Numbered from the stretch's first letter, positions 34,716 through 44,568 are shown. The stretch: DNA of 64,000 nt from Cyanobium sp. CZS25K (GCA_030373325.1 JAUCZB010000002.1:62001-126000), one strand, 5' to 3'. Numbers and translations are program-made. Notes: generated by a model not told the origin, from the letters alone.

Positions 34716-35138
34716 ATGAAACGAGGCCTGGTCGTCCTGCTGCTGTTGATCGTTGCGGCCCCTGCCGTTTGGGCTGATCAGGACCATGTCCGTTGCCTGA
34801 GATCCATTGGCCTCCAATCTCCTCTGAGACTTCAGCTCGGCATTTCATCTGAAACCGATGATAGGGGCTACGTTCTTTACCAGGGCGGCAGTGGGCGCAT
34901 TCCCGTGACGTTGTTGAAGGTGACTGAATTGAGAAGGCTGGACGGGGGAAGGCCATCGGAGTTTGAAACCCAGTGGGTTGAGATGCCCCCCAGTGGATCG
35001 GGTGGACGCTATGTCTATATCAATCAAGGTGCAATCATCGATGACTTCCGATACATCCGCAAGGATGGAAGGGTCTTTATGTTCGTCGATGACCTTGATG
35101 CCTACGCTGACGATCGATGCACCTGGCCCGCCCCATAG
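34716..35138 (+). CDS. Secreted hypothetical protein with lower GC
   Basis: 140 residues from the ATG at 34716. A clear signal peptide (MKRGLVVLLLLIVAAPAVWA) is followed by a beta-rich mature part with Cys at the start (HVRCLRSIG) and end (DRCTW), a possible disulfide. The part from 34790 to 35100 uses more A/T than neighbouring genes (codons such as ATT, TTT, GAT, TAT), a sign of recent transfer. No family recognised. Confidence 0.55.
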   Translation: MKRGLVVLLLLIVAAPAVWADQDHVRCLRSIGLQSPLRLQLGISSETDDRGYVLYQGGSGRIPVTLLKVTELRRLDGGRPSEFETQWVEMPPSGSGGRYVYINQGAIIDDFRYIRKDGRVFMFVDDLDAYADDRCTWPAP

Positions 35139-35141
35139 GGC

Positions 35142-35348
35142 GGATGTCCAAGGGCTCGTGATCGGACCCAGCGCGCCAAGCTCGAGAAGCAGGTCGACTG
35201 TGGGCGGATCCAGTTGACCCTGAACCAGCTCACGGCCAAGGGCGATGCCGATCAGGCCACCAAGCTCAAGACCCTGTGGGCCAGGCCCTGCCCCAACCTC
35301 CAGGCGTCCTGGTGGTCAGGGCACCAGATCTGGTGGTTCTACCGGTAA
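35142..35348 (+). pseudogene. C-terminal gene remnant without a start
   Basis: One frame is open from a TAG near 35139 to TAA at 35346-35348. It reads QRAKLEKQVDCGRIQLTLNQ, then LTAKGDADQATKLKTLWARPC, then WWSGHQIWWFYR. The composition looks coding, but no ATG or GTG start is available, so it may be the tail of a lost gene. No family recognised. It ends 15 nt before dnaE. Confidence 0.35.
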
Positions 35349-35362
35349 GGTGACCGCAACAT

Positions 35363-38300
35363 GTGGTGGCGCTGCCCTCCAACGCCGTGGCCTTCGTCCC
35401 CCTCCACAACCACAGCGACTACAGCCTGCTGGACGGGGCCTCCCAGCTGCCGGCGATGGTGGAGCGGGCGGTGGCCCTGGGCATGCCGGCCCTGGCCCTC
35501 ACCGACCACGGGGTGATGTATGGCGCGATCGAACTGCTGAAGCTCGCCGCCAAGGCGGGCATCAAGCCGATCATCGGCAACGAGATGTACGTGATCAACG
35601 GCTCGATCGACGATCCCCAGCCGAAGAAGGAGCGCCGCTACCACCTGGTGGTCCTGGCCCGCAACGCCGTCGGCTACCGCAACCTGGTCAAGCTCACCAG
35701 CATCAGCCACCTCCGCGGCATGCGCGGCCGGGGGATCTTCGCGCGGGCCTGCATCGACAAGCAGTTGCTGCGTCAGTACAGCGAGGGACTGATGGTGGCC
35801 ACCGCCTGCCTGGGCGGCGAGATCCCCCAGGCGATCCTGCGGGGTCGCCCCGACGTGGCCAGGGAGGTCGCTGCCTGGTACCGGGACGTGTTCGCTGACG
35901 ACTTCTATCTGGAGATCCAGGACCACGGCGGCCTTGAGGACCGCATCGTCAACGTGGAAATGGCCCGGATCAGCGCCGAGCTGGGCATTCCCCTGGTCGC
36001 GACCAATGACGCCCACTACCTCACCAGCAACGACGTGGAGGCCCACGACGCCCTGCTGTGCGTGCTCACCGGCAAGCTGATCAGCGACGAGAAGCGCCTG
36101 CGCTACACCGGCACCGAGTACATCAAGAGCGAGGCGGAGATGGCCCAGCTCTTCGCCGACCATCTCGAGCCCGAGGTGATCGCCGCCGCCATCGCCACCA
36201 CCGCCCGGGTGGCCGAGAAGGTGGAGGACTACGACATCCTCGGGCGCTACCAGATGCCCCGCTTCCCGATCCCCGAGGGCCAGACGCCGGTGAGCTACCT
36301 CAGTGAGGTGAGCCATCAGGGCCTGCGGGCCCGGCTGTCGCTGGCAGGCGACGCGCCGATCGATCCGCTCTACGGCGAGCGGCTCGCCTTCGAGCTGCAG
36401 GTGATGGAGCAGATGGGCTTCCCCACCTACTTCCTGGTGGTGTGGGACTACATCCGCTTCGCCCGGGAGCAGGGCATTCCGGTGGGCCCGGGGCGGGGTT
36501 CGGCCGCCGGTTCGCTGGTGGCCTATGCCCTGGGCATCACCAACATCGATCCGGTGGAACACGGCCTGCTGTTCGAGCGGTTCCTCAATCCGGAACGCAA
36601 ATCGATGCCTGACATCGACACCGACTTCTGCATCGAGCGTCGCGGCGAGGTGATCGAGTACGTCACCCGTCGCTATGGCGAGGACAAGGTGGCCCAGATC
36701 ATCACCTTCAACCGCATGACCTCCAAGGCGGTGCTCAAGGACGTGGCCCGGGTGCTGGACATCCCCTACGGCGAGGCCGACCGGCTGGCCAAACTGATCC
36801 CTGTGGCCCGGGGCAAGCCCGCCAAGCTCGCCGAGATGATCGGTCCCGAGTCGCCGGCCCCGGAGTTCCGCGAGAAGTACGAGAACGATCCCAAGGTGCG
36901 CCACTGGGTCGACCTGGCCCGGCGCATCGAAGGGACCAACAAGACCTTCGGTGTCCATGCCGCCGGTGTGGTGATCGCCGCCGATCCTCTCGACGAACTG
37001 GTGCCCCTGCAGCGCAACAACGACGGCCAGGTGATCACCCAGTACTTCATGGAGGACGTGGAGGCGATGGGCCTTCTGAAGATGGACTTCCTGGGCCTCA
37101 AGAACCTCACCATGATCGAGAAGACGATCGAGCTGGTGGCCCAGGCCGAAGGGGAACGACTCGATCCCGACGCACTGCCGGCCAACGATCCCGGCACCTA
37201 CGCCCTGCTGGCCCGGGGGGATCTGGAGGGCATCTTCCAGCTCGAATCCAGCGGCATGCGCCAGATTGTGCGCGATCTCAAGCCCTCTTCCCTCGAAGAC
37301 ATCTCCTCGATCCTGGCCCTCTACAGGCCCGGCCCCCTCGATGCCGGCCTGATCCCCAAGTTCATCAACCGCAAGCACGGCCGCGAGGCCATCGATGTGG
37401 CCCACGCCAAGCTGGAGCCGATCCTCAAGGAGACCTACGGGATCATGGTCTACCAGGAGCAGATCATGCGGATCGCCCAGGATCTGGCGGGCTATTCCCT
37501 GGGTGAAGCGGATCTTCTGCGGCGCGCCATGGGCAAGAAGAAGGTGTCGGAGATGCAGAAGCATCGCCACCAGTTCGTCTCCGGCGCCAGCGAGCGGGGC
37601 GTGGACGCCGCGATTGCCGAGGCGTTGTTCGATCAGATGGTGCTGTTCGCCGAATACTGCTTCAACAAGAGCCATTCCACGGCCTACGGCGCCGTCACCT
37701 ATCAAACCGCCTACCTCAAGGCCCACCATCCGGTGGCCTACATGGCGGCCCTGCTCACGGTGAACGCCGGCACCACCGACAAGGTGCAGCGCTACATCGC
37801 CAACTGCCAGGCCATGGGCATTGAGGTGATGCCACCGGATGTGAATGCTTCCGGCATCGACTTCACCCCCGTGGGCAAGAAGATCCTCTTCGGCCTTTCG
37901 GCCATCCGCAACCTCGGTGACGGCGCCATCCGCCAGCTGATCGAGGCCCGCTCCAGCGGTGGCCCCTTCCTGCATCTCGCCGATCTCTGCGATCGGATCC
38001 CAGGCCAGCAGCTCAACCGCCGGGCGATCGAGTCCCTGATTCACGGCGGAGCCCTCGATGGCCTCGACCCCAAGGCGAACCGGGCCCAGCTGATGGCCGA
38101 TCTCGATCTGGTGCTCGACTGGGCCAGTTCCCGGGCCCGCGACCGGGCCAGCGGCCAGGGCAACCTGTTCGATCTGTTCGGCACCGCCGCGGCAGGGGGG
38201 GGCGACGGGGCGGCACCCGTGGAGGCCCCCGCCCCACCGAAGGCCGCTCCGGTGGCCGACTACCCCCCCACCGAGAAGCTCAAGCTGGAGAAGGAGCTGC

Positions 38301-38917
38301 TGGGTTTTTACATCTCCGACCATCCCCTGCGCCAGCTGGCCTCCCAGGTGCGGCTGCTGACGCCGATCGGTCTGGCCAATCTCGAGGAGATGGCCGACAA
38401 GGCCAAGGTGAGCGTGGTGGTGATGGTGAGCGAGATCCGCCAGGTGACCACCCGCAAGGGAGACCGCATGGCGGTGCTGCAGCTGGAGGACCTCACCGGC
38501 TCCTGCGAAGCGGTGGTGTTTCCCAAGAGCTATGCCCGCCTCGCCGACCACCTGATGCTGGATGCCCGCCTGTTGCTGTGGGCCGGCGTCGACCGCCGCG
38601 ACGACCGGGTGCAGCTGCTCGTGGATGACTGCCGCAGCATCGAGGACCTGCAGCTGGTGATGGTGGAGCTGGCGCCGGAACAGGCCGGCGACATCGCCGT
38701 GCAGCACCGTCTGCGCGAATGCCTGACGCGCCATCGTCCCGGCCAGGAGGAAGCCGGGGTGCGGGTGCCGGTGGTGGCCCTGGTGAAGCAGCAGGACGAA
38801 ACCCGCTTCGTGCGCCTGGGCGGCCAGTTCTGCGTCGCCGACGCTCCGGCGGCGGTGCAGACCCTGGCCTCGGCCGACTTCAGGGCCTGGCTGCGCTCAC
38901 CCCTGGGGGCTGCCTGA
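35363..38917 (+). CDS. dnaE: DNA polymerase III alpha subunit
   Basis: 1184 residues, normal length. The N-terminal PHP domain begins [18 protein letters not shown] and [11 protein letters not shown]. The polymerase core shows [24 protein letters not shown] and the catalytic [12 protein letters not shown] near residue 415. The tail has [13 protein letters not shown] [43 protein letters not shown], the helix-hairpin-helix region and an OB fold near residues 1010-1090. It is the replicative polymerase. Two consecutive GTG codons (35363, 35366) can start it. Confidence 0.97.
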   Translation: MVALPSNAVAFVPLHNHSDYSLLDGASQLPAMVERAVALGMPALALTDHGVMYGAIELLKLAAKAGIKPIIGNEMYVINGSIDDPQPKKERRYHLVVLARNAVGYRNLVKLTSISHLRGMRGRGIFARACIDKQLLRQYSEGLMVATACLGGEIPQAILRGRPDVAREVAAWYRDVFADDFYLEIQDHGGLEDRIVNVEMARISAELGIPLVATNDAHYLTSNDVEAHDALLCVLTGKLISDEKRLRYTGTEYIKSEAEMAQLFADHLEPEVIAAAIATTARVAEKVEDYDILGRYQMPRFPIPEGQTPVSYLSEVSHQGLRARLSLAGDAPIDPLYGERLAFELQVMEQMGFPTYFLVVWDYIRFAREQGIPVGPGRGSAAGSLVAYALGITNIDPVEHGLLFERFLNPERKSMPDIDTDFCIERRGEVIEYVTRRYGEDKVAQIITFNRMTSKAVLKDVARVLDIPYGEADRLAKLIPVARGKPAKLAEMIGPESPAPEFREKYENDPKVRHWVDLARRIEGTNKTFGVHAAGVVIAADPLDELVPLQRNNDGQVITQYFMEDVEAMGLLKMDFLGLKNLTMIEKTIELVAQAEGERLDPDALPANDPGTYALLARGDLEGIFQLESSGMRQIVRDLKPSSLEDISSILALYRPGPLDAGLIPKFINRKHGREAIDVAHAKLEPILKETYGIMVYQEQIMRIAQDLAGYSLGEADLLRRAMGKKKVSEMQKHRHQFVSGASERGVDAAIAEALFDQMVLFAEYCFNKSHSTAYGAVTYQTAYLKAHHPVAYMAALLTVNAGTTDKVQRYIANCQAMGIEVMPPDVNASGIDFTPVGKKILFGLSAIRNLGDGAIRQLIEARSSGGPFLHLADLCDRIPGQQLNRRAIESLIHGGALDGLDPKANRAQLMADLDLVLDWASSRARDRASGQGNLFDLFGTAAAGGGDGAAPVEAPAPPKAAPVADYPPTEKLKLEKELLGFYISDHPLRQLASQVRLLTPIGLANLEEMADKAKVSVVVMVSEIRQVTTRKGDRMAVLQLEDLTGSCEAVVFPKSYARLADHLMLDARLLLWAGVDRRDDRVQLLVDDCRSIEDLQLVMVELAPEQAGDIAVQHRLRECLTRHRPGQEEAGVRVPVVALVKQQDETRFVRLGGQFCVADAPAAVQTLASADFRAWLRSPLGAA

Positions 38918-39322
38918 GCCGGAGTCGGGGCCCGAGGCGCCCTGGCGCATGGCCCGCACCGAGGACCGCACCCGGCCGATGTTGACACCGATCTGCTCCA
39001 GACCCAGGAGGCTGCCCGGTGCGTCCTCCCAGCTGGCCGAAAGCACGCCGTAGCTGAGGCCCAGCAGGCCCAGCAGGAAGAAGGCCCCGGATCCCACCAG
39101 GGTGAGACCTGGGGGGATGTCGACCAGGCCACGGCTCACCAGCAGATAGCTGGCCACGAACACGGCCATGCCCAGCGCCGTGGGGGTGCCCGTGGCGATG
39201 GCGATGCGCCGCATCATGCGGTTGGCCACCGCATCGGGAATCACCTGCTGGCGAGGAGCCTTGGCAGGGGAGCTTCCGGGAGTGGCTGCCGCGAAGGATT
39301 TCGGCTTCGGCCGACGGGCCAT
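38897..39322 (-). CDS. PAM68 family protein (DUF3464), photosystem II assembly
   Basis: 141 residues. A basic start with KPKSFAA precedes [21 protein letters not shown] and two membrane helices, the PAM68 layout. PAM68 in plants and its cyanobacterial homologue help early photosystem II assembly in the thylakoid. It overlaps dnaE tail-to-tail by 21 nt and lies 10 nt after rpsO, so it probably shares the rpsO transcript. Confidence 0.87.
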   Translation of the reverse strand: MARRPKPKSFAAATPGSSPAKAPRQQVIPDAVANRMMRRIAIATGTPTALGMAVFVASYLLVSRGLVDIPPGLTLVGSGAFFLLGLLGLSYGVLSASWEDAPGSLLGLEQIGVNIGRVRSSVRAMRQGASGPDSGSGSPQG

Positions 39323-39332
39323 GAAACGAACC

Positions 39333-39602
39333 TCAGCCGCGGATGCCGAGTTTCTTGATCAGATCGGCGTAGCGGGTCTCGCTCTGGGCGCGGAGGTAGC
39401 CGAGCAGGCGCTTGCGGCGGCCGATCATCTTGAGCAGCCCCTGGCGGGAGGAGAAGTCGTGGATGTTCTTCTGCAGATGGCCACTGAGTTGCTGGATCCG
39501 TTCGCTCAACATCGCGACCTGCACTTCCACCGAGCCGGTGTCGGTGCCGTGGGCCTGATGGGAATTGATCAGTTCCTGTTTCTGGGTGGTGGTGAGCGAC
39601 AT
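39333..39602 (-). CDS. rpsO: 30S ribosomal protein S15
   Basis: 89 residues, the usual length. [22 protein letters not shown] and [23 protein letters not shown] are the S15 signatures that bind 16S rRNA. The ATG at 39602 is chosen over one nine codons earlier. TAAGGT at 39636-39641 is a likely -10. Confidence 0.96.
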   Translation of the reverse strand: MSLTTTQKQELINSHQAHGTDTGSVEVQVAMLSERIQQLSGHLQKNIHDFSSRQGLLKMIGRRKRLLGYLRAQSETRYADLIKKLGIRG

Positions 39603-39635
39603 GGGCGGAGCGGGGCCCGGACGGTGCAAACCAAC

Positions 39636-39641
39636 ACCTTA
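39636..39641 (-). promoter_or_regulatory. -10-like hexamer (TAAGGT) for rpsO
   Basis: TAAGGT on the minus strand lies 34 nt before the rpsO ATG. It falls in the 77-nt gap to ruvA. Confidence 0.38.
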
Positions 39642-39679
39642 CCGCGTGGCCCGTTGGCCACCCCCGGGGACCGGCAGCG

Positions 39680-40330
39680 TCAGGCCACGGCCCGGGACAA
39701 CCAGCGCAGACATTCCCGGATCCAGTCGTCGGCACCCGCGTCCTCGCCCAGATCGGCGGCGACGGACCGCAGGGCCCGGTGGATTTCCAGGGGCTCGTAA
39801 CCGAGGGCCACCAGGGTGATCTGCACCTCTTCGCGGCAGGGGGCCGAGGGGGAAGTGGCTGGCTCGCCGCCGGTCGCATCGTCCTCCGCGAGGGGATCCA
39901 CCAGGCCGGCGAAGCGCTCCTGCAGGCGGCGGCGCAACTCCACCGAGAGGCGTTCGGCCGTGCGCTTGCCCACCCCCGGTGCCAGACACAGGCTGCGCAG
40001 GTCGGCGTGGACGATGGCGCGCACCAGGTCGTGCACCTCCAGGGCCCCGAGCAGGCCCAGGGCCATCTGGGGCCCCACGCCGCTCACGGCCACCAGCTCA
40101 CGGAACAGGTCCCTTTCCTGGCGATCGGGGAACCCGTAGAGGGTCCAGCCGTCGTCGCGGATGCTGTGGTGGATGTGCAGGCACAGATCGCTGCCCGCCT
40201 CGGGCAGGCGGCGCCATTGCCGCAGGGTGAACTGCACCTCGTAGCCCACCCCCTGGCAGATCAGCAGCGCCCCGCAACGGTGCGCCTGCTGCCACGGTTC
40301 GGCCAGTCGCCCCTGCAGCCAGCCGATCAT
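39680..40330 (-). CDS. ruvA: Holliday junction helicase subunit RuvA
   Basis: 216 residues. The start MIGWLQGRL and the helix-hairpin-helix parts LVAVSGVGPQMALGLLGAL and LCLAPGVGKRTAERLSVELRRRL are typical. The C-terminal domain III (ALGYEPLEIHRAL) is present. RuvA targets RuvB to Holliday junctions. The frame continues upstream to 40672, antisense to the next gene; the ATG at 40330 is the family start. Confidence 0.95.
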   Translation of the reverse strand: MIGWLQGRLAEPWQQAHRCGALLICQGVGYEVQFTLRQWRRLPEAGSDLCLHIHHSIRDDGWTLYGFPDRQERDLFRELVAVSGVGPQMALGLLGALEVHDLVRAIVHADLRSLCLAPGVGKRTAERLSVELRRRLQERFAGLVDPLAEDDATGGEPATSPSAPCREEVQITLVALGYEPLEIHRALRSVAADLGEDAGADDWIRECLRWLSRAVA

Positions 40331-40352
40331 GGTGAGACGTGCGTCGGCCCCC

Positions 40353-40820
40353 ATGCTGCCCCTCCTGCCAAGCCCCCTTCGTCGCCCTCCGGCGCTGATG
40401 TCCGTGGTGCTGGCACCGCTGCTGGCCGTGCTGCTGCTGGTGGGGGGGTGCACCAGGGTGGGCCAGCCCTCCAGGAGCGTGTTGCTGGACGCCCTCTCGC
40501 TGCAGATCGAGCTCACCCAGGGGGCCATTGCCCGCGCCCTCGATCTGGAGGCGGTCGGCCTGCCGGAGGTGAGCCGGGTGCGGGTCGAGCAGCAGCAGGC
40601 GGTGCCGATCGGGGAGGACCGGGGTCTGCGCCTGGTGGGCCGCTTCGACTGGCGACTGCCGGGCGATGCCATCCGCGTCGACAGTCCCTTCGAGCTCTAC
40701 CTGCAGCAGGGTCCCCGGGGGGAGAGCTGGCGCCTGGCCCGTCCCAGTGGCAGCAGCGACGGCAGCCGCCAGGACTGGATCACCGATCCCCTGCCCCTGC
40801 CGCAGCGCTCACGGGGCTGA
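40353..40820 (+). CDS. Putative lipoprotein
   Basis: About 155 residues. The N-terminus has two Arg, a hydrophobic core and the lipobox L-L-V-G-G-C, giving a lipidated Cys. The mature part is mixed alpha/beta (SVLLDALSLQIELTQGAIARAL, then EDRGLRLVGRFDWRL). Function unknown. A later ATG at 40398 would remove the Arg pair. Divergent from ruvA; the 3' end overlaps the antiporter gene by 12 nt. Confidence 0.65.
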   Translation: MLPLLPSPLRRPPALMSVVLAPLLAVLLLVGGCTRVGQPSRSVLLDALSLQIELTQGAIARALDLEAVGLPEVSRVRVEQQQAVPIGEDRGLRLVGRFDWRLPGDAIRVDSPFELYLQQGPRGESWRLARPSGSSDGSRQDWITDPLPLPQRSRG

Positions 40821-42215
40821 GGCGGCGGCGGAGGCTTCATCGGACAGTCGCAGCCAGCGGGCGACCCACGGCAGGGTGAGCCCCTGGACCAGCAGGTTGA
40901 TCACCACGACGCAGAAGACGATGCCCCCGGCGTTGTGCACCAGGCTGGGCACCGTGGCCGGATCGAGGCCACGCACCCGGGGGATGGCCTGCACCATCAC
41001 GAAACTCAGTGCCAGGGGAACGGCTCCGCGCAGGCCACACCAGGACACCAGCAGGGACTCCCGCAGGTCGAAGGGGGAAAAGCGCTGCAGCAGCAGAACG
41101 CTGGCCGGCCTGGCCACCAGCATCATGGCGATGGCGACGGCGATGCCCTCCGGCACCGAGGGCAGGATCGCCAGGGGATGGACGCTCAGGCCGAAGATCA
41201 GGAACACCGTGATCTCGGTCATGGTGTTGAACGGCAGCAGGGTCTGCTGCAGGGCCTGCGGCGTGATCCGCTGGTTGCTGTAAGCATGGTTGCTCAGAAC
41301 CAGGCCGGCCACATAGGCGCTGATGAATCCGGATCCCCCCAGCAGTTCCGCCAGCCCGTAGGAGATCAGGCCGATGGAGAGTCCCAGGATCAGCAGCTGG
41401 CTGGGCTCCCGCACCAGCCGGTTGAGGCTGAACCGCCCCAGGTAGCTCACGCAGATCCCGACCAACAGGCCCGAGCCGATCTTCTGCAGGAAGGTCTGCA
41501 CCTGCTCCAGCACCACCGCCTGCCCGCTGCTGCCGCCCTCCAGGGTCGTCAGGCCGATGACGAGGCCGAGGAAAAGAATGCCGCTGGGATCGTTCACCGA
41601 GGATTCGAACTGCACCAGGGCCGCCAGCCTCGGCGGAATCGCCTTCTCCACCGACTGCAGCACATTCATCGTGGCCCCCGCATCGGTGGAGCCCAGACAG
41701 GCGGCGATCAGCATGGCCACCGCGACCGGCATCTGCCGGAAGCCGAGTTCGATGCCGCCGGCATCGGGGGAGGCGACGAACCAGATGATGAACCCCAGCA
41801 GCACGCTGGAGAGGATCACTCCCCCCACCGCCAGGAGAATGCCGTACTCGAGGAAACCGCGGATCGAGCGGATGTTCGTTTCAAGGCCGGCGTTGAAGAG
41901 CAGGATCGAAAGACTCAGCGTCTGCAGACGCAGGATCGTGTCCGGGCTGAACAGGGTGACGGAAGGATTGATGAGCAGCCCGAAGAGCAGCACGCCCAGA
42001 ATCGCCGGAATGCCGATCTTCAGGGAGAACCGGCTGATGGCCAGGGTGCCGAGAAAGATGCCGCCGATGGTGACCATCATCAACGGCAGTGGAACCGCGC
42101 TGTGAGGCATGGCCGATCGCATCAGGTTCATCCCCGCCCCATGGCCGAGCCCGGCCTCCAAGGTGGCCAGCCAGCCATGGAGCCCGACGGAGAATGGCGG
42201 GGACAGCAGAAGCAC
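40809..42215 (-). CDS. CPA1-type cation:proton antiporter
   Basis: 468 residues with about 12 hydrophobic segments. The ion-binding motif reads FESSVNDPSGI in the place of the FES-x-x-N-D-P signature of NhaP/CPA1 antiporters, and WCGLRGAVPLALSF is the conserved late helix. It likely exchanges Na+ or K+ for H+ at the plasma membrane in pH or salt adaptation. Internal ATGs (42131, 42110) could be the true start. A 6-bp inverted repeat at 42225-42244 lies just upstream. Confidence 0.9.
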   Translation of the reverse strand: MLLLSPPFSVGLHGWLATLEAGLGHGAGMNLMRSAMPHSAVPLPLMMVTIGGIFLGTLAISRFSLKIGIPAILGVLLFGLLINPSVTLFSPDTILRLQTLSLSILLFNAGLETNIRSIRGFLEYGILLAVGGVILSSVLLGFIIWFVASPDAGGIELGFRQMPVAVAMLIAACLGSTDAGATMNVLQSVEKAIPPRLAALVQFESSVNDPSGILFLGLVIGLTTLEGGSSGQAVVLEQVQTFLQKIGSGLLVGICVSYLGRFSLNRLVREPSQLLILGLSIGLISYGLAELLGGSGFISAYVAGLVLSNHAYSNQRITPQALQQTLLPFNTMTEITVFLIFGLSVHPLAILPSVPEGIAVAIAMMLVARPASVLLLQRFSPFDLRESLLVSWCGLRGAVPLALSFVMVQAIPRVRGLDPATVPSLVHNAGGIVFCVVVINLLVQGLTLPWVARWLRLSDEASAAASAP

Positions 42216-42319
42216 TCAATCCGACCGCCCCATCGTACGGGCGGTGGCGTCACGGCCCTCATCTAACACGATGTGACATCTGCATTCGTGCTGGGCGCTG
42301 TCCCCCTCGACTCCTGCCC

Positions 42320-42759
42320 ATGCCCAACCGCTGTGTGATCGTCGAGGACCAGGAGATGTTCGCCCAGCTGGTGGGCGGACTGCTGCGCAGCTCCTGCGAC
42401 CTCGAGATCCTGGAGATCGCCGGCACCCTGGGCGACGGTCTGGCCGCCATCGACCGCCATCGCCCCGGCCTGCTGATCCTGGATCTGGAGCTGCCAGATG
42501 GCTCCGGCCTGGCGGCGGCGGAGCATCTGCTCGCCGTGGCGCCCCAGGCCCGGGTGGTGGTGCTCCGGCCCAGGCCAGCCAGTTCGTCTGCCCCGATGCC
42601 CTGCAGCAGGCCGTGATCGCGGTGGTGGACAAGACCCAGACATGGGAGCTGCTCGTGGCCCAGGTCGCTGCCGAGTTCGGCGACCTGCCGGAAGCGTTCG
42701 CGCTCCCGGTCCAGTTCCTCCTGGCGGTGCACCATCCCGGTGGCGTCCACGACCTGTAA
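42320..42759 (+). pseudogene. Response regulator receiver domain, frameshifted
   Basis: The ATG frame gives CVIVEDQEMFAQLVGGLLR, LLILDLELPDGSGLAAAEHLL and ARVVVL, a receiver domain with acidic pocket and phospho-Asp. After that the frame is wrong and stops at 42616. The missing end continues in another frame: AQASQFVCPDALQQAVIAVV, then DKTQTWELL, including the conserved Lys-Thr. One missing base near 42564-42567 (expected Ser codon after VVL) explains the break. It has no DNA-binding domain. The end runs into the antisense PAS fragment. Confidence 0.7.
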
Positions 42760-43131
42760 CAGGGCGCCCCGCACGCGGCCGTCGGCCGTGTGCACGGCGG
42801 AGACCGTGAGGTCCCCCCAGATCACGGAGCCATCGCCGTGCCGGTAGCGCTTGGTGAAGCGGTAGTGGGCGATCTCGCCCTCAAGCAGCCGGCGATGCGT
42901 GGCCAGGCTGGCCGCCAGGTCGTCGGGATAGGTGAGGCTCTGCCAGTCGCTGCGCAGCAGCTCCTCCCGGTCGCGGCCGCAGAAGCGCTCCATCGCCCGG
43001 TTCACCTCCCGCAGGCGTCCGTCCGGGTCGGTGAGCCCCATGGCGATGGGGGAATCCTCCACCGCCAGACGGAACCGGGAGGGCTCCGGGGGAAGCTCCC
43101 AGGCCTTTTCCTCACAGGGTGGGCTGGTCAT
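42664..43131 (-). pseudogene. PAS-domain sensor protein, truncated
   Basis: From the ATG at 43131, residues about 15-135 form a PAS/PAC domain: FRLAVEDSPIAMGLTDPDG, WQSLTYPDDLAA and RYRHGDGSVIWGDLTVSAVH. A linker helix RQEELDRERERFRQVAELGSD would lead into a second PAS, kinase or GGDEF domain, but there the sequence becomes the reverse of the response regulator gene. The frame stays open to 42259 only as antisense. I read it as the head of a signalling protein whose output half was deleted. Confidence 0.65.
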
Positions 43132-43221
43132 GACCCACGCAGATCAGGGGGTCGTCGGGTCCCATCATGGGTGTCCCGCGGATGGTGGTCGCCAGGGCAA
43201 TGGCCTTGGGCCGGCAGCGGA

Positions 43222-43419
43222 TCAGGCGCCGATCCGCTGCCGGCTCGGCTCGTCCAGCTCGATGATCCTGTCCCTGAGCAGGGCCGATTCGTGCAGGTAG
43301 GCGGCGAGGTTGCTGAGGGATCGCCCCTGCTCGTCACTGCGATCGAGCAGCTGCTCGTAGGTGCCGTAGGGGATGGTGATGGTGAGGCGCCGGGGGGTGC
43401 GGAAGGCGTTGGACGTCAT
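43222..43419 (-). CDS. Ribbon-helix-helix (CopG-like) protein
   Basis: 65 residues. RRLTITIPYGTYEQLLDRSDEQGRSLSNLAAYLLHE-like sequence (here AAYLHESALL) is a ribbon-helix-helix fold: a short strand, two helices and the S-L-S-N-L-A turn. Such proteins are DNA-binding dimers, often antitoxins or repressors. No toxin gene is adjacent. The upstream tandem repeat at 43459-43490 may be its operator. Confidence 0.75.
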   Translation of the reverse strand: MTSNAFRTPRRLTITIPYGTYEQLLDRSDEQGRSLSNLAAYLHESALLRDRIIELDEPSRQRIGA

Positions 43420-43458
43420 GGCGAAGAACTCAGTGATGGTGGCTGCGGTGCTTCTGTG

Positions 43459-43490
43459 CGCCTAAAGCCATCTACGCCTAAAGCCATCTA
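43459..43490 (-). repeat. Two tandem copies of a 16-bp unit upstream of the RHH gene
   Basis: The unit cgcctaaagccatcta occurs twice without gap or mismatch. It lies 40 nt upstream of the ATG at 43419 of the ribbon-helix-helix gene. Tandem sites are typical operators of such regulators, so this may be where the protein binds; that is inference. Confidence 0.6.
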
Positions 43491-43540
43491 CATGGAATCG
43501 TCGCTTCAGGGAATACCCTGTTCTGGGCAGGCGAGCCTCC

Positions 43541-44404
43541 CTAGCGGTGGCAGAGCGCCGCCGCCGCCAGGATCAGGCCACCGCCCAGCAGCGTCTGGGG
43601 GGCGAGGCCTTCGCCGAACAGGCTCCAGCCCCAGAGGGCCGCGAAGCCCACCTGGGCGTACCCCAGGGCCGTGGCCCGACCCGCCGGCAGACGGGTGAGG
43701 CCATGGGTGAGCCCGAGCTGGCCCAGCTGGGTGAACAGCCCCACCCCCAGCAGCCAGGCCAGCTCGGTGGCGGTGGGCAGCACCGGATCGAGCAGCACGA
43801 AGGGCAGGCTCAGGGGCACCGCCATCAGCGGAAACCAGAACACGATCACCAGCGGATGCTCGCTGCGGCCCAGCCCCCGCACGCTGACGTAGGCCACGGC
43901 GGTCAGCAGGGCTCCGGCCAGGGCGAGCAGAACCCCCTCCCGGGAGGCCCCCGCCCCCGGCTGCAGCACCAGGGCCACCCCCAGCCAGCCGAGGGCCAGG
44001 GCCAGGGCCACGCGCCGACCCACCGGTTCCCCCAGCCACCACCAGGCCAGCAGGGCCGTGAAGGCGGGGTAGAGGTACTGGAGCAGGGTGGCCGTGGCCA
44101 GCGGCAGCCGCGCCAGGGCGGCGTAGACGGCATACAGGGCCAGGCTGCCGGCGATCCCCCGCAGGACGAGCCAGCCCCGCCGCCGCCCCCAGGGGCTCAC
44201 CCCGGCGGCGCGCAGCATCCAGCCGCTCATCGCCAGGTTGAGCAGGGCCCGCACCAGCACGATCTCCGCCACCGGGATCCGGCCGATGACCTGCTTCACG
44301 CCCACCGCCATCAGGCTGAAGGCCAGGGCACCGAGCAGCAGGGCCAGCACGGCCGTCGCTTCCGGTGGGGTCTCGGGCGCCGCGGCGGATGGGGTGGGGC
44401 TCAC
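43541..44404 (-). CDS. EamA/DMT family transporter
   Basis: 287 residues with ten hydrophobic helices in two EamA repeats (LALLLGALAFSLMAVGVKQV and the second starting LLALAGALLTAVAYVSVRGLG). The first repeat has YLYPAFTALLAWWWLGE, the second YAQVGFAALWGWSLFGE, both typical. It likely exports or imports small metabolites. The GTG at 44404 is chosen because upstream codons lack family character. Divergent from dnaG; the 164 nt between hold nothing I can name beyond TACACA at 44535. Confidence 0.88.
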   Translation of the reverse strand: MSPTPSAAAPETPPEATAVLALLLGALAFSLMAVGVKQVIGRIPVAEIVLVRALLNLAMSGWMLRAAGVSPWGRRRGWLVLRGIAGSLALYAVYAALARLPLATATLLQYLYPAFTALLAWWWLGEPVGRRVALALALGWLGVALVLQPGAGASREGVLLALAGALLTAVAYVSVRGLGRSEHPLVIVFWFPLMAVPLSLPFVLLDPVLPTATELAWLLGVGLFTQLGQLGLTHGLTRLPAGRATALGYAQVGFAALWGWSLFGEGLAPQTLLGGGLILAAAALCHR

Positions 44405-44568
44405 GGGCTGGCCGGTCTGAGGCTCCACCCTGGCAGGCGCTGACGGCGGCCGCCTCCGCCCCCCAGACCTGGTGCCATGCCCCACAATGGTGCCGGGCCG
44501 GGCCCCAGCCCTGGTGTCGGCCGCCCCCAAGGCCTACACACAGAGCCAGCACCCTTGATCCTTCCCGC

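Noticed and set aside
35339..38734. 1131-codon open frame antisense to dnaE
   Set aside because: Same cause: high GC removes stop codons on the opposite strand. dnaE on the plus strand is beyond doubt.
42225..42244. CCGCCC/GGGCGG inverted repeat upstream of the antiporter as an operator
   Set aside because: A 6-bp GC-only stem is expected by chance in DNA this GC-rich; nothing else supports it.
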